DNA of 64,000 nucleotides. Source: Bugula neritina (lineage: Eukaryota; Bryozoa; Gymnolaemata; Cheilostomatida; Bugulidae). Of the stretch, positions 24,678 to 39,600 are shown piece by piece (position 1 is the first letter of the stretch; each line of letters begins with the position of its first letter). The DNA lies in the NCBI GenBank assembly GCA_964035545.1, contig OZ037766.1, positions 24,459,126 to 24,523,125 of the forward strand, given 5' to 3'. Below the pieces are notes generated by a model. The model had not been told where the DNA came from. It ran no database searches and was given only the letters and a program-made list of their open reading frames with translations. Made by a program: the position numbers and the translations under genes.

Positions 24678-27600
24678 ATGAAAATGACAGCACCACTGAT
24701 GTCATTTGTTACCATCTCTCTCCTGTTGTTAGTAAGAATATCATCAGCAGTTGTTACATTTGACCTGCCAGTACCTGAGCGCAACCCCAGAGACTGCTCT
24801 AGTTACTGGTAAGCCTAACATTAGACTCCAGTGTTTTATATTTTATTTGTTTGTTTGCATATATTTCTACCACAGTAAATTTAAATATAAGTGATAATTT
24901 ATTAGCTATATACATGTATATCTGTGCCATGAATTGCCATTTGCTTTGCTAACTTCTATTTTAATATTTGAAGAAAAGCTGATTTAATGAGATTTCAGTG
25001 GTTTTCAGCTGATCATAATAAAGTTACTCATATCTAGTTTAATTAGAATCCTCACTTCTGAGCCTGACCCTAGTTTAATTCCAAACTGGTAGTTTCAGAA
25101 TCATTTTTAAGACAAATGAGTAAATTGTCACCAGCTATAAATTGCCAGAATTTTAGGGTGCTGATGGCTACTTAGTAGGCAATGCTATTCAGTTCTCCTG
25201 CTTTAGTGAGTTTGCCATATCGTCAAGTACACCTAATTGCTACATCTATGTCCACTGGGTGTTTTAGTTTTTATCCATACATGTGATTTTTCATTTCTTT
25301 CCCTTTGAATAATGAAGGAAAATGTGATTTGTTTCGTTATTCACAGGATGTACTATGAAGAAATATTACAGAGTTGTGCCCTCTGTTCATTCAAAGTCTT
25401 GGAAGGTGGAGATACTCAAAGCTTCAGAAGTCCCTGTAATGACCCCCGTTTGGGAGAAGCTACCTACAAAGAAATTATGTACTTACCTAAAGACTTTAAA
25501 TACGTACCTCGTAAGTTTTAACTTCCTAAAGTAAGTATTTATATGGGAACAAATCTGTAGCGGTAAGCCTCGTGTAAATTTCTTTGCTAGATGGATGCAC
25601 ATAACCCTAGTAGATGGAATTTGGCATTTAGTCTGAGCTCGAAGTCTGCAACAATTGAGTTTCTGTTTGGGGGGGGGGGAGGCGAGGGGGACCTATTTCA
25701 GTTTAAACTCAGAATTAGAGCAAATATAAGAAAAACGAATTATAGTTCTACTCAGAGAATTGTATTCAAACATTTCTCAAAAATCCGTAAACAGATGTTA
25801 TGGTGACTTGCTATTAACCTATTTTCCTACATTATTTAAATATAAATTAGAATAGCTTGTTTATTAAATGAATTAATAGTACTAATGATACTATGAAGGA
25901 CCAACTATTCATACAAAGAGGAGATATTACTTCATCATTTATTTCTACTTACTGAATTAAGTACTAGTTGTTGTGAGTTAGTTACAAGTCTGAATAAGGG
26001 CTCTTATCAGCAAAGATACAGATACAGATCTCTGTTATCAAATACCTTTTTATATGTGTTTGTTATCAATCACCGCTATGCTATTTTGCAGAATATCTAT
26101 ACTGTTAATTTGCTGTACATCTACAAAACATATTAATGGGTAGTTGTCGTGTTATGTGTGCAGGATGTGATGAAACTGCATTGCTACCAGACAGTGTGAC
26201 AGCTAGATGTGAGGATTGGTCCAGAATGGGCGATTATGGTTCAGGAAGCACCATCACACTCGGGGAAAGCTGCGAAGTGCGGTGTAAAGATGGCTACGAG
26301 AGTGTACTAAAGTCTAACGTCACCACTATACAGTGTTATAACTGCACAACTCATGATCAGTAAGTACACTGCATGATCAGTAAGTAGACTATAGGATCAG
26401 TAAGTACACTGTATGATCAGTAAGTAGACTATAGGATCAGTAAGTATATTGTATGATCAGTAAGTATACTGTATGATCAGTAAGTACACTGTATGATCAG
26501 TAAGCAGACTATAGGATCAGTAAGCACATTGTATGATCAGTAAGCAGACTATAGGATCAGTAAGTATATTGTATGATCAGTAAGTATACTGTATGATCAG
26601 TAAGTATACTGTATGATCAGTAAGTACACTGTATGATCAATAAGCACATAGTATTACCAGTAAGTACAATATAGAATTAGTAAGTCTGGGCGATAAGCCT
26701 AAACTATATATTTTTTGTTCACAATCTGAATTTGCTAGCTTAGGTAATATTACTGTTCTCATCATAGTGTAATATATTGTGCTCTTTTGGACGAATCTCC
26801 ATCAATTGACATGTCTTTTGTATAATTCAGCCCTAACCCATCTGTAGATATTTGTTGTCTTTTCAGATTTTGTCAATGGGACATACAGTTACCAGAAGTT
26901 CTGTGTCGCTCACTTACACCTGTACTTACACCTACTGCGGGGACAGGTAAGTTCTGTACTTTTGAACTGACATCTGCTGGATTTGATAGTTAAAAGCTGA
27001 TTAAACTGGGAGTTGATCTTATTAATATAAAATTGGTATGTGCTTTATGGAAACCTACTGCATGCATAAAAGTATAAGCTTAGTAATAAATATTTTCGCT
27101 GTCATGATCAATGATTAATTTGATTATGGATTGGCGTGTTTTTACTGTAATAGTTGTCTAGTGTCTTGCTTTGTTTTGACCTGTTTCTTCTACTCAAAGA
27201 GTTAGGCTTTTCTTAGTTTACATGCATTTTATAGCAACCCAGTTTCATCTTATAGTGGGGAAGAATTTCTGCACTATAACCTATTACCTAACTATAGCCA
27301 ACTTTCTCATTTCCAGTTGGAAATAAAATGGATCTTAAGGTTTGAGGGGAGATCAAGAGTTTTCTGGTGAAACGGCAGCCATAGGTTTGGTTAACAGAAT
27401 GATGACCTAAAAGTAGGATGGCCCCTCCTACCCATGAAACTAGTCAACTGGATATTTTAGATTTTTGCAAAATAACCATAACATTGTGCTGGTCATTACC
27501 AGTACACTGCTAGAATCTACAATGTTATAACATAACATAACAGAGCAAACAGTGCAATGTGATGCAACACTTAGCAAGCTGACTCCTTATTTGCTGCCCT

Positions 27601-30600
27601 TGCAGTCCATTAGCAACATAAACATTCTCAGTATTTGCTATTTTTACAATGTACGTGATGACAAAGTATCCCAAATCAATATCGGTCTGTCATGAATCTC
27701 ATGCAGATTGTACTTAAATATTAGCACCATTGTTTGCATTAACCAGGCCATTCATTGTACTATGTGTTGAACTATTATCTAGTGCCCCAGGCATTGTGCT
27801 GCATGCGTTCCCCACAGGCATGTCGCGCATGCATGGGTGTAAGCTGTAGGGTGAATGAGAAGACTCATAGTCCCTGCATTGTTCCGGTATTCACTGCGTT
27901 TCCAAGCAGGCAATAGAATCCGAACACACTAAAGGCTTCATTCCATTTAATCGAAGGAACCATTTCCATTATTCGAATAATTCGAAGGAGTCGTTCGATT
28001 GAGTTTCCAACTGCGGTTTTGCTCTGATGCAACTAGTTCCATGGGGTGAATGAAAAAACTCATTCGGATAATGAAAACGTAGTGATTTCGAATTTTATCA
28101 TAATTTTTCATTCCATGCATGGGGACAGCCTCAATCAAATAGAACCACAACCATACCTTAATACAAATCTGTCCACTCATGCATTCATATATGATATGAA
28201 AAGCACAATGGTTCATCATTTAGTACAATACAAACGAGTAACGCAGCCATGGACTTTTATTCAAGATATACAATATGCTTGCTTTTCATAATAATAATGT
28301 TCTCATGTACTGATGGGCTCCTTCTTCATCAACATTAATTTAAATACAGATAAAAGAGCCAATGTTTGTTATAGGCCTACTAGTTAAATTTTTCAGCTCT
28401 CCACACCTTTTAGAATTTACTATGAGATACAATTCTGTTGGGAATTGGCTGCTTGACACTTAAGTTGCGTTTATACCTCTGCTGAAAAAAGTTTAAGTTA
28501 ATAGTGCTTGTCCGGATACCCCTTTATAGTCAAACTGAAAATAGTTGCAATCATATTGATGCGGAAGCTCACTTTCTAAAATTGAAATTTGACTCTTCTA
28601 ATCGCTATTTGATGCCCTTTGTAAACGTTGTGAATTGGTGAAGTTGACAGCATAAAAGCGACAAGTGAGAAAGCGTAGGTGATATAATTATTAACATATA
28701 TAAGTACGCCATCTAATCGCCAAAGTCACAACTAAATGACGATGTTTACAAGGAGTTATTACTCCTTTTGAGTATTATTCTGAAATTGTTATCACAGTAC
28801 AAAAATTTTTACGAGTGGCTTTTACAATGCAATGCAACTCGGAGAAATTTCAACCTAGCCAAATTGAATTTCTGACCGAAAATCGTGAACATATAAAGGC
28901 AACTTTACTATTTACTCCAATCCAAATCTCATCTTTTTCAGGTGTAAACAAATTTAAACTATCCCAGCAAGTAACCTCCAACTTACTATAGCTTGCTTCA
29001 ATACATTACAAAGCAAGTTGTTAAGTTACTGCTCTTTCACTAGAACACCTGGAAGCTGAAATATCTAAATTCCTGGTGTAGGCTTTAAATGAAAAGTTGT
29101 GTTTTGGTGACATTTTACCTGCTGTTACTCCAGAACATCAGCATGCTAGTGCATTGCTTTGAGGTTCAAAATTTCCAGTAGCCATCTAACACGAAAGTTT
29201 CCATAACTATAGGCCCGAATTGGGGGTGACTGAGTGCAGTAGTTGGGGGGTCTCAAGTTTGGAGTTGCAGGTGTAGGTTAGAACTTTGAACTCTAAACTC
29301 AAGACCCCCAAACTACTGCACTCAGTCACCCACAACTGGGACTGCTTATAGAAAATTTCTCCCAACACTGAGGTTTACTTTAAAATGCTGGATGCATGCT
29401 AGTCATTATGGTTTGGGTTTATAACACCCAACTTGATGGGTTACTTCATATTGGTTCATGTGCTATAGGCCTATAGCAATAGCAATGTTCAAATACTAGA
29501 TTCAGGCGTATGGTTTAAGTGCACAACGATGGAACCAGTATGACCAGATTCAGCTGAGACCTTGACCCCCATTGGTCATGTGACCTGGTGTCAGAGGCAC
29601 CTCTCTCTAATATGAGATGAAGTAATCAGATGGCACTAGGCAGTGTGAATGGGCTAATGCAGTATTTTATGTACCATTAGTTTTAAAAGCAACCAAACTA
29701 GAAGATACCTAACATTATCAGTACATTAAACAGCAACCTGCTCGTTGGTTTTTGCTAGTAGGTTTTTGCTGGTAGTTGTTGAGGTTTCAAAACAGCAGCT
29801 TTCATTTGTTGCATGAGTGAAGAAACACAAGCTACTCATTCTTTAAACAGTTTCTGAATGAATGGACAAGGATTATTGTTCTCAAGATTGTGAGCTTGCA
29901 GCAATTGGTTTTGAATAAATTCTGGCCACATGAGATTGGAAGTACATGAAGCAAGTCTGCCCCGAGTCCCCAACCCCCATGAAATAAACAAACCCAGACT
30001 ACTCTCCAAAAACTACATGCAATGTTGAGTCTAGGTCATACGATTGGCTAAGCTGGCCCATTTCTAGGTCAATCGGTTCAGTATGATAAAGTGCCGACAA
30101 GGGGAGGGGAGCATGTTGTACATGTAGTGTAACTTCATCAACACATTATAGAAAAATAAATATGTAATAGTGACACAAAACATATGTGTATTTTATTTCA
30201 GTAGGTGAAAAAGACCAAGGGGAAGATGAAAAAAATAAAGGTCTGAAGGTGTGGATATTGGTGTGTGTGTCAGTAGTGATAGCTGTGCTCTTAGGTTCAG
30301 GGATTGGAGTTATCAGCTTCATTCGGTATCGGAGGTATTCCAGGAGGAAACCCAACTCTTCAGTAGAGATATCTTTAACTGAATTGTGTAAGTATAGCGT
30401 GTGTATGCAGGGTATTTGCATATAATGTTTATAGTGTAGATGTGTACAGTGTAAGTACATATAGTGTTATGTGTAGCGTAAGTACACACAGTTTTTGTAC
30501 GTGTAGTGTAAGTACACACAGTTGTTGTACGTGTAGTGTAAGTACATGCTTGTATGATGGAGGTAGATAAGCTATGCTCTTTTTCTATTCTTAGACGTTC

Positions 30601-33600
30601 CTTCGAGTGACGATGCAGCACAAGCTCATTCCCTTCTACCCCCTCCACTCAACGTGTCTAATACTGACTGTAACGTCAACTCTGAAGATAGGGTGAGATT
30701 CTACCTTTACTCAGTTCATACTTTGACTCTTGACTACACAACCAACTGTAAGCCGTTGTGACTCCAACATTAAACTTGCCCGCTACAACAACTACTCGTG
30801 ATGATACATTAGATATTGCATAAATTTTAGGAGCTTTGCTCAAGAGTGGTCTGTTAATTTTCTGCATTTTTACAAGAATCTCAAATGGCAGCCACATGAG
30901 CAATATTTGGACAGCTTGTCTTGATAAGTTGAAAGGTAGTAGTACGGTGTACTATATGTAATATGCAGCTACATTATGTAATAAGTCAATAATCACTCAA
31001 CCTCAACTTTGTGATGTTATTTTCATTTAAACTACATGCTCTACGACATATCACAGCCGTAATTTACTACCACACTTACTATTATAAGCTTTAGGGTTTG
31101 TATTGCAAAGACAACTCCATGATGAGGTGAATCAGTAGCTCACGTGACTAGACAATATTATAGTTATAATGTGGCATTCAAACGACCTTGAAGATGTAAT
31201 GCCAAGGACTGCTGGACTGCAGTACTACTTGTGCACCTTTGTCTAACCCAAGTGTCTGACTTTAAGGTTTCAATGTCTATCCATTTCTAAGTTATGAGTA
31301 GAATTTTAGTAACAGTGTACCAAGTCATTGTTGACTCAATCCTACATGCAGGTGTAAGCTCATTGCATTCTTAACTACCTGCAGAGCTGATAGTAAGTCA
31401 TTGTGGTGTACTATAACACTATATATCATACACCAACTTATCAATACTAGTGATAGTTTCTATTGATGTAAGCTACATCTCAGCTGTAGGTGCTGCTATG
31501 TCCACTTCCTTCTTTTGTGTAACTTCCTGTGACTTCTGCTGTAGGATGTTGCCGAGGGTCCCGAAAGGCATGAGTCGATGGACAGCAATAATTCTGGAGA
31601 CAGCGGCTACCGGACACTGTGTGCAGTTGCTATGGCCCAGTCCTCCACCTTCCCAGTCGTTAACATTACTAAAAACTACACTTATAACAGTGTCAACGCT
31701 AGCAATATTGGCACAAGTAAGTGATATTAGTTATATAGTTAGTAGCAGTAGTGGTAGTAGCAGTAGTAGTAGTAGTAGCGGTGGTAGTAGTAGCGGTGGT
31801 AGTAGTAGTAGTAGTAGTAGCAGTAGTAGTAGTAGCAGTAGTAGTAGTAGCAGTAGTAGCGGTGGTAGTAGTAGCGGTGGTAGTAGTAGTAGTAGTAGTG
31901 GTAATAGTAGTAGTGGTAATGGTAGTGGTAGTATTAGTTATAATTATAGTAACAGTGTTCTCTGTTCTATAAATAGATGTATGCTCATAGGTACCTCTCT
32001 GTCTAGACTCTATTGATTTGTGATCACAGCTGCTCATGTATCACCTAGCTCCTTATCATATAACATGTTGATGGTGGACTGTGGCCATTAGGACATAGTC
32101 CAGTGTTTAGGTCATCCTGCACACTGTAGCCATCAATCACAGCTGCAGTTGACCACTGATGACAGCTATAGTTTGACCTGCTCAGAATAAAGTACTGATA
32201 ACAACTAAGTCCACCCAAGCGTGGTTATTTACTTGGCCATGTTCCAGATTGTCCATCTCTCAACTATAACACCATCTGTTTGCTTAACCACTAACCCGTT
32301 GTTAGCCTAGGGCCACACTGTGCGTATTTTCGCATGCGAAAATTGAAATCACAAGTAGCAAAGGTGTCCACTGTAGCGTCAGTGATGCGTGATAAATAAA
32401 GCTTTCATTTTTAAATCGCACTCGCTTTCAATAAAGCGCAATTTACTGGAATATAGCACTAAATAAAGGAATTGGGCTCGCTGAATAGCTACCAGCCAAT
32501 TAGGTGACGACGACAGAGACGATTCGCACTTGCATTGAAAATGCAGAGCGACAAGTGCGAATGTTTTCTCAACGCGCACAGTGGACACCTTTGCTACTTG
32601 TGATTTCAATTTTCGCATGCGAAAATACGCGCCGTGTGGCCCTAGGCTTAATGTGGTAGGATTTCTAACAGCTCACACACAGCAAACAATGCACATCTCA
32701 AACATCAAACATTGCCCATTAAAATAAATTTGTTTTGTCTCCTTTAGCAACTTTTGATGTTCATCAGAAATGTGATTATATGTACCAGTATGGTTGTATT
32801 TGTTTTAAACATATCGATTAGAAAAACATTTAAGGTAATATAGATCAGTTCTGAACATTTTGATATTCCAGCCTAAATGCTTCATCTCGCAGTTTGTTCG
32901 TCACGTGACTAAATGAACCAGAGTTGTGAGGCTGTGAACAGTTGAGATGTACATTTCTGGTAGTGAAGATAGGTTGTTGAAAGATGGTCTGTGAATAGAT
33001 CATTGATTGTGGGACCATGTAATACCTTTTATCATTCATTGGGGGTTGTTCAACACATTGGAATTCTTGTGAATTTGAATAGATTACAGCAAGTTTCTGC
33101 CAATGTGAAAGGTCACCATTAAGCTGCCTGCTTATCTGTAAAGGTCACATTAATGCTGTTCCTACTACAGTCACTTAGAATTCATGTTGTTACTAACTCA
33201 ATAGTAGTACATCAAAATAACTCTCTACAATTTAAATGTTGCCTACTCTTTTCAATATTTTGGGTACATGATTTTCCCTTAGCCCGAGCTACTTATTCTG
33301 TGTGCTGGCTCACATAAGCCCCCCCCCCCTTTCAGTTGCGAATGAAGTGGTCAATAGCTACTTGCTGTTCATTTCTATACAATTTAGTGCTCGTGCACTT
33401 TGTGCTAAACATTGGTTGTCTAGAATAATACAATGGCCTATCAACTGAGTTCAACCCGCAACCCTTAGGGCTTAGAATAACAAAATACCTTTATTATCAA
33501 CACTGTCACGTAGTCGCCCGCTTGCATGCTTATCACAATCTCATTGCAGTTGTGGCCATCCATCAAACGTGTGGTAACCAACTGGACGAACGTGCATTGG

Positions 33601-36600
33601 TTGACCACTACGCTATCAGCTCTCAACAAGATTCTATACCGGCCATTGATAGGTCGTCCTCGCCTGAGCAGTCGTGCTCTGACGAGCTACAACAGTGCTT
33701 GACTGCCACCAACACAGTTCTGCTCAACTCTAGGGATTTAACAGTCTTAGAGGATTCGAATATAGTGTTTACTACAACTGGGACTAATCTAAGTGCAACT
33801 GCAGCTACTACAGTTAGCCCAACTACTACTGATACATCTACGACTACTAGTAGTACGACTACTACTAATACTACTACACTAGTCAAGAGTATTACTACTA
33901 CTAGTACTACTGCAGTTAGCCTGACTCCTACTGATACAACTACTAGTAGTCCGACTACTACTGGTACTACTAATTATCCAACTACTGATAACATAACTAC
34001 TAGTACTACTAGTTTTAGTACAACTACTACCTCTACTACTACTGCACCTGTCAGAACTGCTGCTGGATCGCAATCGTCTAGTCCTACTAGCAAAGTTGGT
34101 TTAAGTACAGCTGCACTATTTCCTAGTGTTGACTCGGTCTTAAGTACTGAGGACGCTCTATCTGCTTCTTCTCAGTCCCACTCTTCCATTCAGTCAACTC
34201 ACGACGTCAAACCTCAGTGTGAACACGCATTAGATGAGGCGAATACTGATGATGAAACTCTAAATTCAAAAGATATTAGTTTTGATGGTGAGTTATAAAT
34301 ATATTTATTTCCTTTTAAGTTTGTCATGAAATGTTAATATAATATAACTTTGTGTATACAAATTAAGTTCATTTTAATTGTAATAATTTATTTCCCTGTC
34401 AGTATAATAGTACACTGTCTCTGTAGAACTTATTTGATTGTACTAGTCGATTAGAGTAATCATAAATTTACTGTAGACGTGGAGAAATGTTGGCTCTTAT
34501 TTGAATTTTTCCATTAATTTTTGTTGCATTTGCAATGTTGGAAGTTGTTGAAGTTTAAAGAATAGATGCGTTTTGTGCATGAAGTGGGGACACAACCATT
34601 GAGTAAACAAGTTTGCATGCCATGTCACGTGAAGGTAATGCTTTGACAGGCTTGTGATTCATCACCTTTAAAACTACTTCACCAGACATAATGAACAAAG
34701 TTCAATTTGGAGTCATCTCCTCTTCTAAAAATGGATAGTAGTTGAATGAGCGAAGCATTATATAATAACTTGAACTGTCATTGAACTTAGACTGTTCTCC
34801 GCTGTAAATGAGAATGTCATGTTGCTAACTAAAGACTCAGTCTAAATTTCACTTAGTCTAAGTTGAGCTCAGTTGGTGGTAGAAGAGGCTGTGCAGTGCA
34901 CACTCAGCTACTGTAACCTAACTCTGGTTTTAACTGTTGCATCACCTTGTTGTGTTGGATTTCCCTCTCTATTCCCCTGTTAGTCACAAAGTGGATGTTG
35001 GACCAATTAAATTCTACCTTTACTGTTTAGTAGATTAGTTCCTTGTGGGAGTGCAGTAAGGTAAGTCATTATCATCATTGGAATCTGTTAGATTGAAAAT
35101 ATTTGGTAGTTTTAATGGTTGGTCCTTGTCTTCTTATCAGTAAGAGCTGAATGAAGGAGTAGCTAAAGCAGTTCAGAGTTTAGTTGTGGGAAGGTTTTTT
35201 GGATCCCCGTAGCCCAGTTCAGCAAAGAGCCAAGGTGAGGTGATAGGCTAACTGTGGGGATCATTCTTGTCATTAACTGGTAGTCTAGTTCAGTGTCTAT
35301 TTCTCTTGGAGGAGGGTTACACCAGGTCTCAATCACAGCTGACCGAGCAACTTTTGAGTATTTTTGAAGGAGTTGCTCTTAGATGGCTCTGTTTAGCTAG
35401 CCTGCATGTGTTCGTAGTTACTTGGTGTTACTTTTTTGTATGTGGTTCTTCATTTGCTTATCCATTTCCTGTCGACTGTTAACTGGTCAGCTAATAGTGT
35501 ATTGAACTGCATCTTTCACTACACTTGCCTCTATCTTCTGCATACTTATCTACTTGTCTCACATGCCTCCTATCTCCCTACTTATTGAACCTAGGTATAC
35601 CCTTATCACTCAACACAAATTTACTTGTTTCTAATCAATTTGTTATACAGCTGTTTTGACATTTGGGCAGAAATATGTCACCATGAGTGACTAGATTATA
35701 TCAGGAACATACACATGTGTATGTAACTAATACGTTGTACAATGCTGATGAGTAATGGTCTAAACTCTAATGGTAGTTTTCTTGTTAGCTTCTAAGTAGT
35801 GAAATTTTGTTATACAAAAATATGCAATATTTTCTGTTGCCACATGATTTGATTAATCTCTGTAAATGTTTGTTCCTACTTTGTATACTCCTTTTTTCTA
35901 AAAATATTGATTGTTCAATTTCACTTGTAATTACTGGTTTGGGATGCAGCTGTTTCACTTTGTTATTAAAATTATTCTCTAGAGCCCTGGTTGTATCTAT
36001 CAGCAAATCTCTGTATCTGATTAACCAGCTAACTTTTCATTAACTCAAAACCTGAAGCTATCTCCCCTTTCTAACAGAGATGTACCAGCTATGTGTGGTC
36101 ATTTTTCTTCTTCTAGGTCTTCTTTCTTCATCATGTTTTTCTGAAGAGTTCAAATTATACTACAAACATATGTATTTGCAGTTCTGACCTACTATATATA
36201 AACAATTTATGTTGTTGCTGCCAAAACTTTAGGTCTAAAGTTCTGCTGTTTTTTATGCTGACAACTGAACTTTTCAGCTAATTATTATTATAAGATGCTC
36301 AACACTTTGCAGCCCAACCCTATGCTAATATAATACTGAATACAGCAGTGATGAATATGGACAGAGAAACCGGGCCAGAATTGAGTTCTGATGACCCCAC
36401 CCGCTCTGCACCGCCTTCTGATCTGGGGATCACAGGCTGCGACGTGAGCTTTCTTCCAGCTGCAGGTGAGAATCTTTCTCCCAGGTCTTTATGTTCTGGT
36501 TGAGAGAAGTAATTCTTTGAGATGTTGCTATGTTCATCGGAGTTATCTACCCTGTGAATATATTATGTAGTATATGAGGTGATGGTTTATTTCCCATCTT

Positions 36601-39600
36601 AGGGCCTTTAGTTTTTTATATTTAGTATTTAATACATTGTTATATCTTAGCTAAGGACTGTCATTACTGTAAGGCCAATACCTACAATAATTTAGGCTAT
36701 TTGGAGTTGCAATCCCAACATATCAGTTGCCCATCTAGCTAGTTGACATACAATATACTTGGTGTCTACATTACACTATCATGTTCTCTTTTCACCCCCA
36801 CCCAATTGATATAACTCTCAAGGACCATAGACTATTGAACAAAAAACTCTTTATCTTGATTTGGATGTTGAAAAGTGGCATGTTGAAAGCTGAAGTGACA
36901 ATAACCTTAGATTCAATAGCTGTTAGCCAATGGCTAAGTGCTATTACAGCATGTTATATTTGCTTTATTGATACTAAATACTCAATCCATGTGATAATTG
37001 ATAACAATGTATGTATGCTGGTGCACCTATATTAATATTATCTGTTGAACAAACAGAAGTTCACTTGTTTTCATTTGACTCTAGTTTTACAGTAACTAGC
37101 AATATAACTAGCAGGGTAGTCAGCAGCTGTGTTAGACTATGGTAGTCATTTCTTGTCTGTTACTATAAATACATTGCTAAACTATGCTTCAATATCTTCC
37201 TTTTTGATTATCTTTGAACATTGTTCATTTTACTTAATTTAGTTCACACTCCATATCTCTAATTTTTAGTTATTTTTTACAAGTTAACTGCAAATTTATA
37301 TATTTTTTGCCCTATGCTAATAAAATATCAACTAAAAAAGTGAAGATCGTTTTTAAATTTGCTTAATTTTCTTAGTTTTTCCCAATTGTTTAGTAAAAAA
37401 ACCTAAATTTTTATAGTGGCTTTTGATCACAGTCCGCACATATATATATATATATATTTAGCTCATATGACAATGGCGTTACGCTTTGATGCTGCAGGAC
37501 CCCTTCCCAGCCTTTTTTGCCATACATATTTAGAATCCGCAGACAAAATTACCCCATATAGTAGGTTTTCATAATTTTTAAGCAAGCTTTGAATGTTGTT
37601 CCTAATTTGCTGGTGTATATATTAGATGAAGTAAAATGACCCACATTTTATAGGGGCCTTTCAGACTTCAGTTTTATTTCTCATCATTTACAGATCGTAA
37701 TGCTGATGGTTGCCCGGGTGACGACATGTCTAAACATGCCAAACATAGTAACAACTCAAACTCTACACTTGCAGCCATTAACAGCAGGTAAGACTAGGGA
37801 GTTGAATGGTTACCTGCAGTGTATTTTAAGTATAGACTGTAGGGTATATGTCTGTTCACTGCTAGATTGTGATTATTTAAAAACGCAATAATTGCAATGG
37901 AACGAACTTTTCCTTACAAAAATTGTCAAAAATCATACTAGTTCGAAAATCAAAATCAACTCTCGAAATTTCATCACTGATTTATGGGAATAAAGTTGCG
38001 TTTATACCTCTGCTGAAAAAAGTACCGAGTTTAAGTTAATAATGCCCCTTTATAGTCAAACTTAAAATCGTTGAAATCATATTGATGCGAAAGCTCACTT
38101 TCTAAAATTGAAATTTGACTCGCCTAATCGCTATTTACTCCTTTTGAGTATTATTCTAAGATCGGCCAATTGAGTTGTCACAGTACAAAAATTTTTACAA
38201 GTGGCTTTTACAATGCAATGCAACTCGGAGAAATTTCAACCTGGCCAAATTGAATTTCTGACAGAAAATTGTGAAGGCATAAAGGCAACTTTAAACTGGT
38301 CCGAAATTCAGCAAGCATAAAGTTGTTTGCTATGGAAGCTGTGTGAGTGCTATTCCATTAATATCTCACCATAAATCACTGGTAACCACAGTCCTTAGGG
38401 TGGGTATACGAGAATTTCAACAATATTTTGACAGCGCAAGCATTTTTCTTTCTTTATTGGTTTTGCTATGAGGAAATAGTGGAAGTTTGATCCTATGATC
38501 GTGATAAATGAATGTCTACTTCATTTTAGCTCCACAGTTGTTACTTGAAGGTAACTTAGAGTAGTATAAGTTGGTTACAGCCGTGCTGGCCTATAATACA
38601 GCCTATTAATAATACTCTAATATGTTGGTAGGTGTAAAGACTCTGGTATTTCTACCGCCCCTTCTGGTCTCCTGAAGTCCCATGCTCAAGTGATTGCTCC
38701 CATCACGCAAATAGATACTACACCGAGGACACATGCCCCCGAGAATCTAGAGGACCTATACCTTCTTAACGTCACCCTTGACCCACACCGAGCTTTCCCG
38801 CTACGAACCTATGGTTGTGATGCCACTGATGATGTCACCGAGAAGTTTCCAGATCAAGCAGACACTGACTCTCAGAGTTTAACGCCACAAGTGGTAACTG
38901 CTACTCCAGACTCTGTTATCTCTCCCAGAAGACAGGTTAACTACACAACACATGGACTGAGTCGCTCTGCCTCGCCTAGCAAACCTCATTCTGATCCCGC
39001 AGTGCCCGATGTTTCCTTACATAACAAAGAGACTTCCGTCGTTTCACAAGATAGATTTAGTGTTGAGGAAGGAAGTGAGAAGCATGTTGCCGAACTTACA
39101 GGTGTTACTGCCACTGCTCAACAAGGAGGCAGCTGCACTTCTGTGGCAAAAAATGAATCCAGCCTGAAAGTGGCCGTCCCAGTCCAACCTAGCAGTACTA
39201 AATTCCTTCCTGATGTTGAAGAACTGCAACGCAGGGCCAGTCCAACTCTTCCTGCGAATGTTGAGAAGTTTGAGAAACTCAGGCTAAAGGATGGCTCTTC
39301 ACCACAGCCCTTGGGTTCAGAAGACACTGGCTGCCTCCCCAAACACCTGCGTCAGCACTCGGCACCTGAGGGCAGACCCTGTCAAGTATTTGCTCAGGCA
39401 GCTGCTGCCAATCTACCTGAATATGACTCATGCACCTCCCAGTACACCTGTTCCGACTTTAAAGGTTTCCACCCATTGGGTGGTCCTGGTGATAGAAATT
39501 CTGAATCCCTTCAACACGGTGCTCAGTATAGCTCTTTGGGCTTAGGTTCTGTGCTCGGTGGTTCTCCTAGTGTGCCCGGGTCTCCGCACCACCGCATGGC

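Larger units (their letters stand above)
26947..30201 (+). other. Long receptor intron 4
   Basis: No exon is seen in 3.25 kb. It contains the AAGTTGC-TIR MITE (28461-28907) and the foldback element (29206-29350). It also has a stretch at about 27840-28070 where a GGTGAATGA(G/A)AA(G/A)ACTCAT motif occurs twice; I could not define an element there. Confidence 0.65.
31717..33549 (+). other. Receptor intron 7
   Basis: It contains the TAG/TGG triplet repeat (31737-31945) and a Harbinger-like MITE (32305-32647). The remainder shows no exon-like sequence. A C-run (33320-33331) lies near the 3' part. Confidence 0.6.

Noticed and set aside
26350..26690. CRISPR-like array
   Set aside because: Units are contiguous without unique spacers, and the DNA is eukaryotic. 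It is a minisatellite.
31450..32037. Poly-Ser, poly-Val and poly-Thr frames up to 188 codons
   Set aside because: They are products of the intronic TAG/TGG triplet tract. The real exon 31545..31716 uses a different frame of this DNA.
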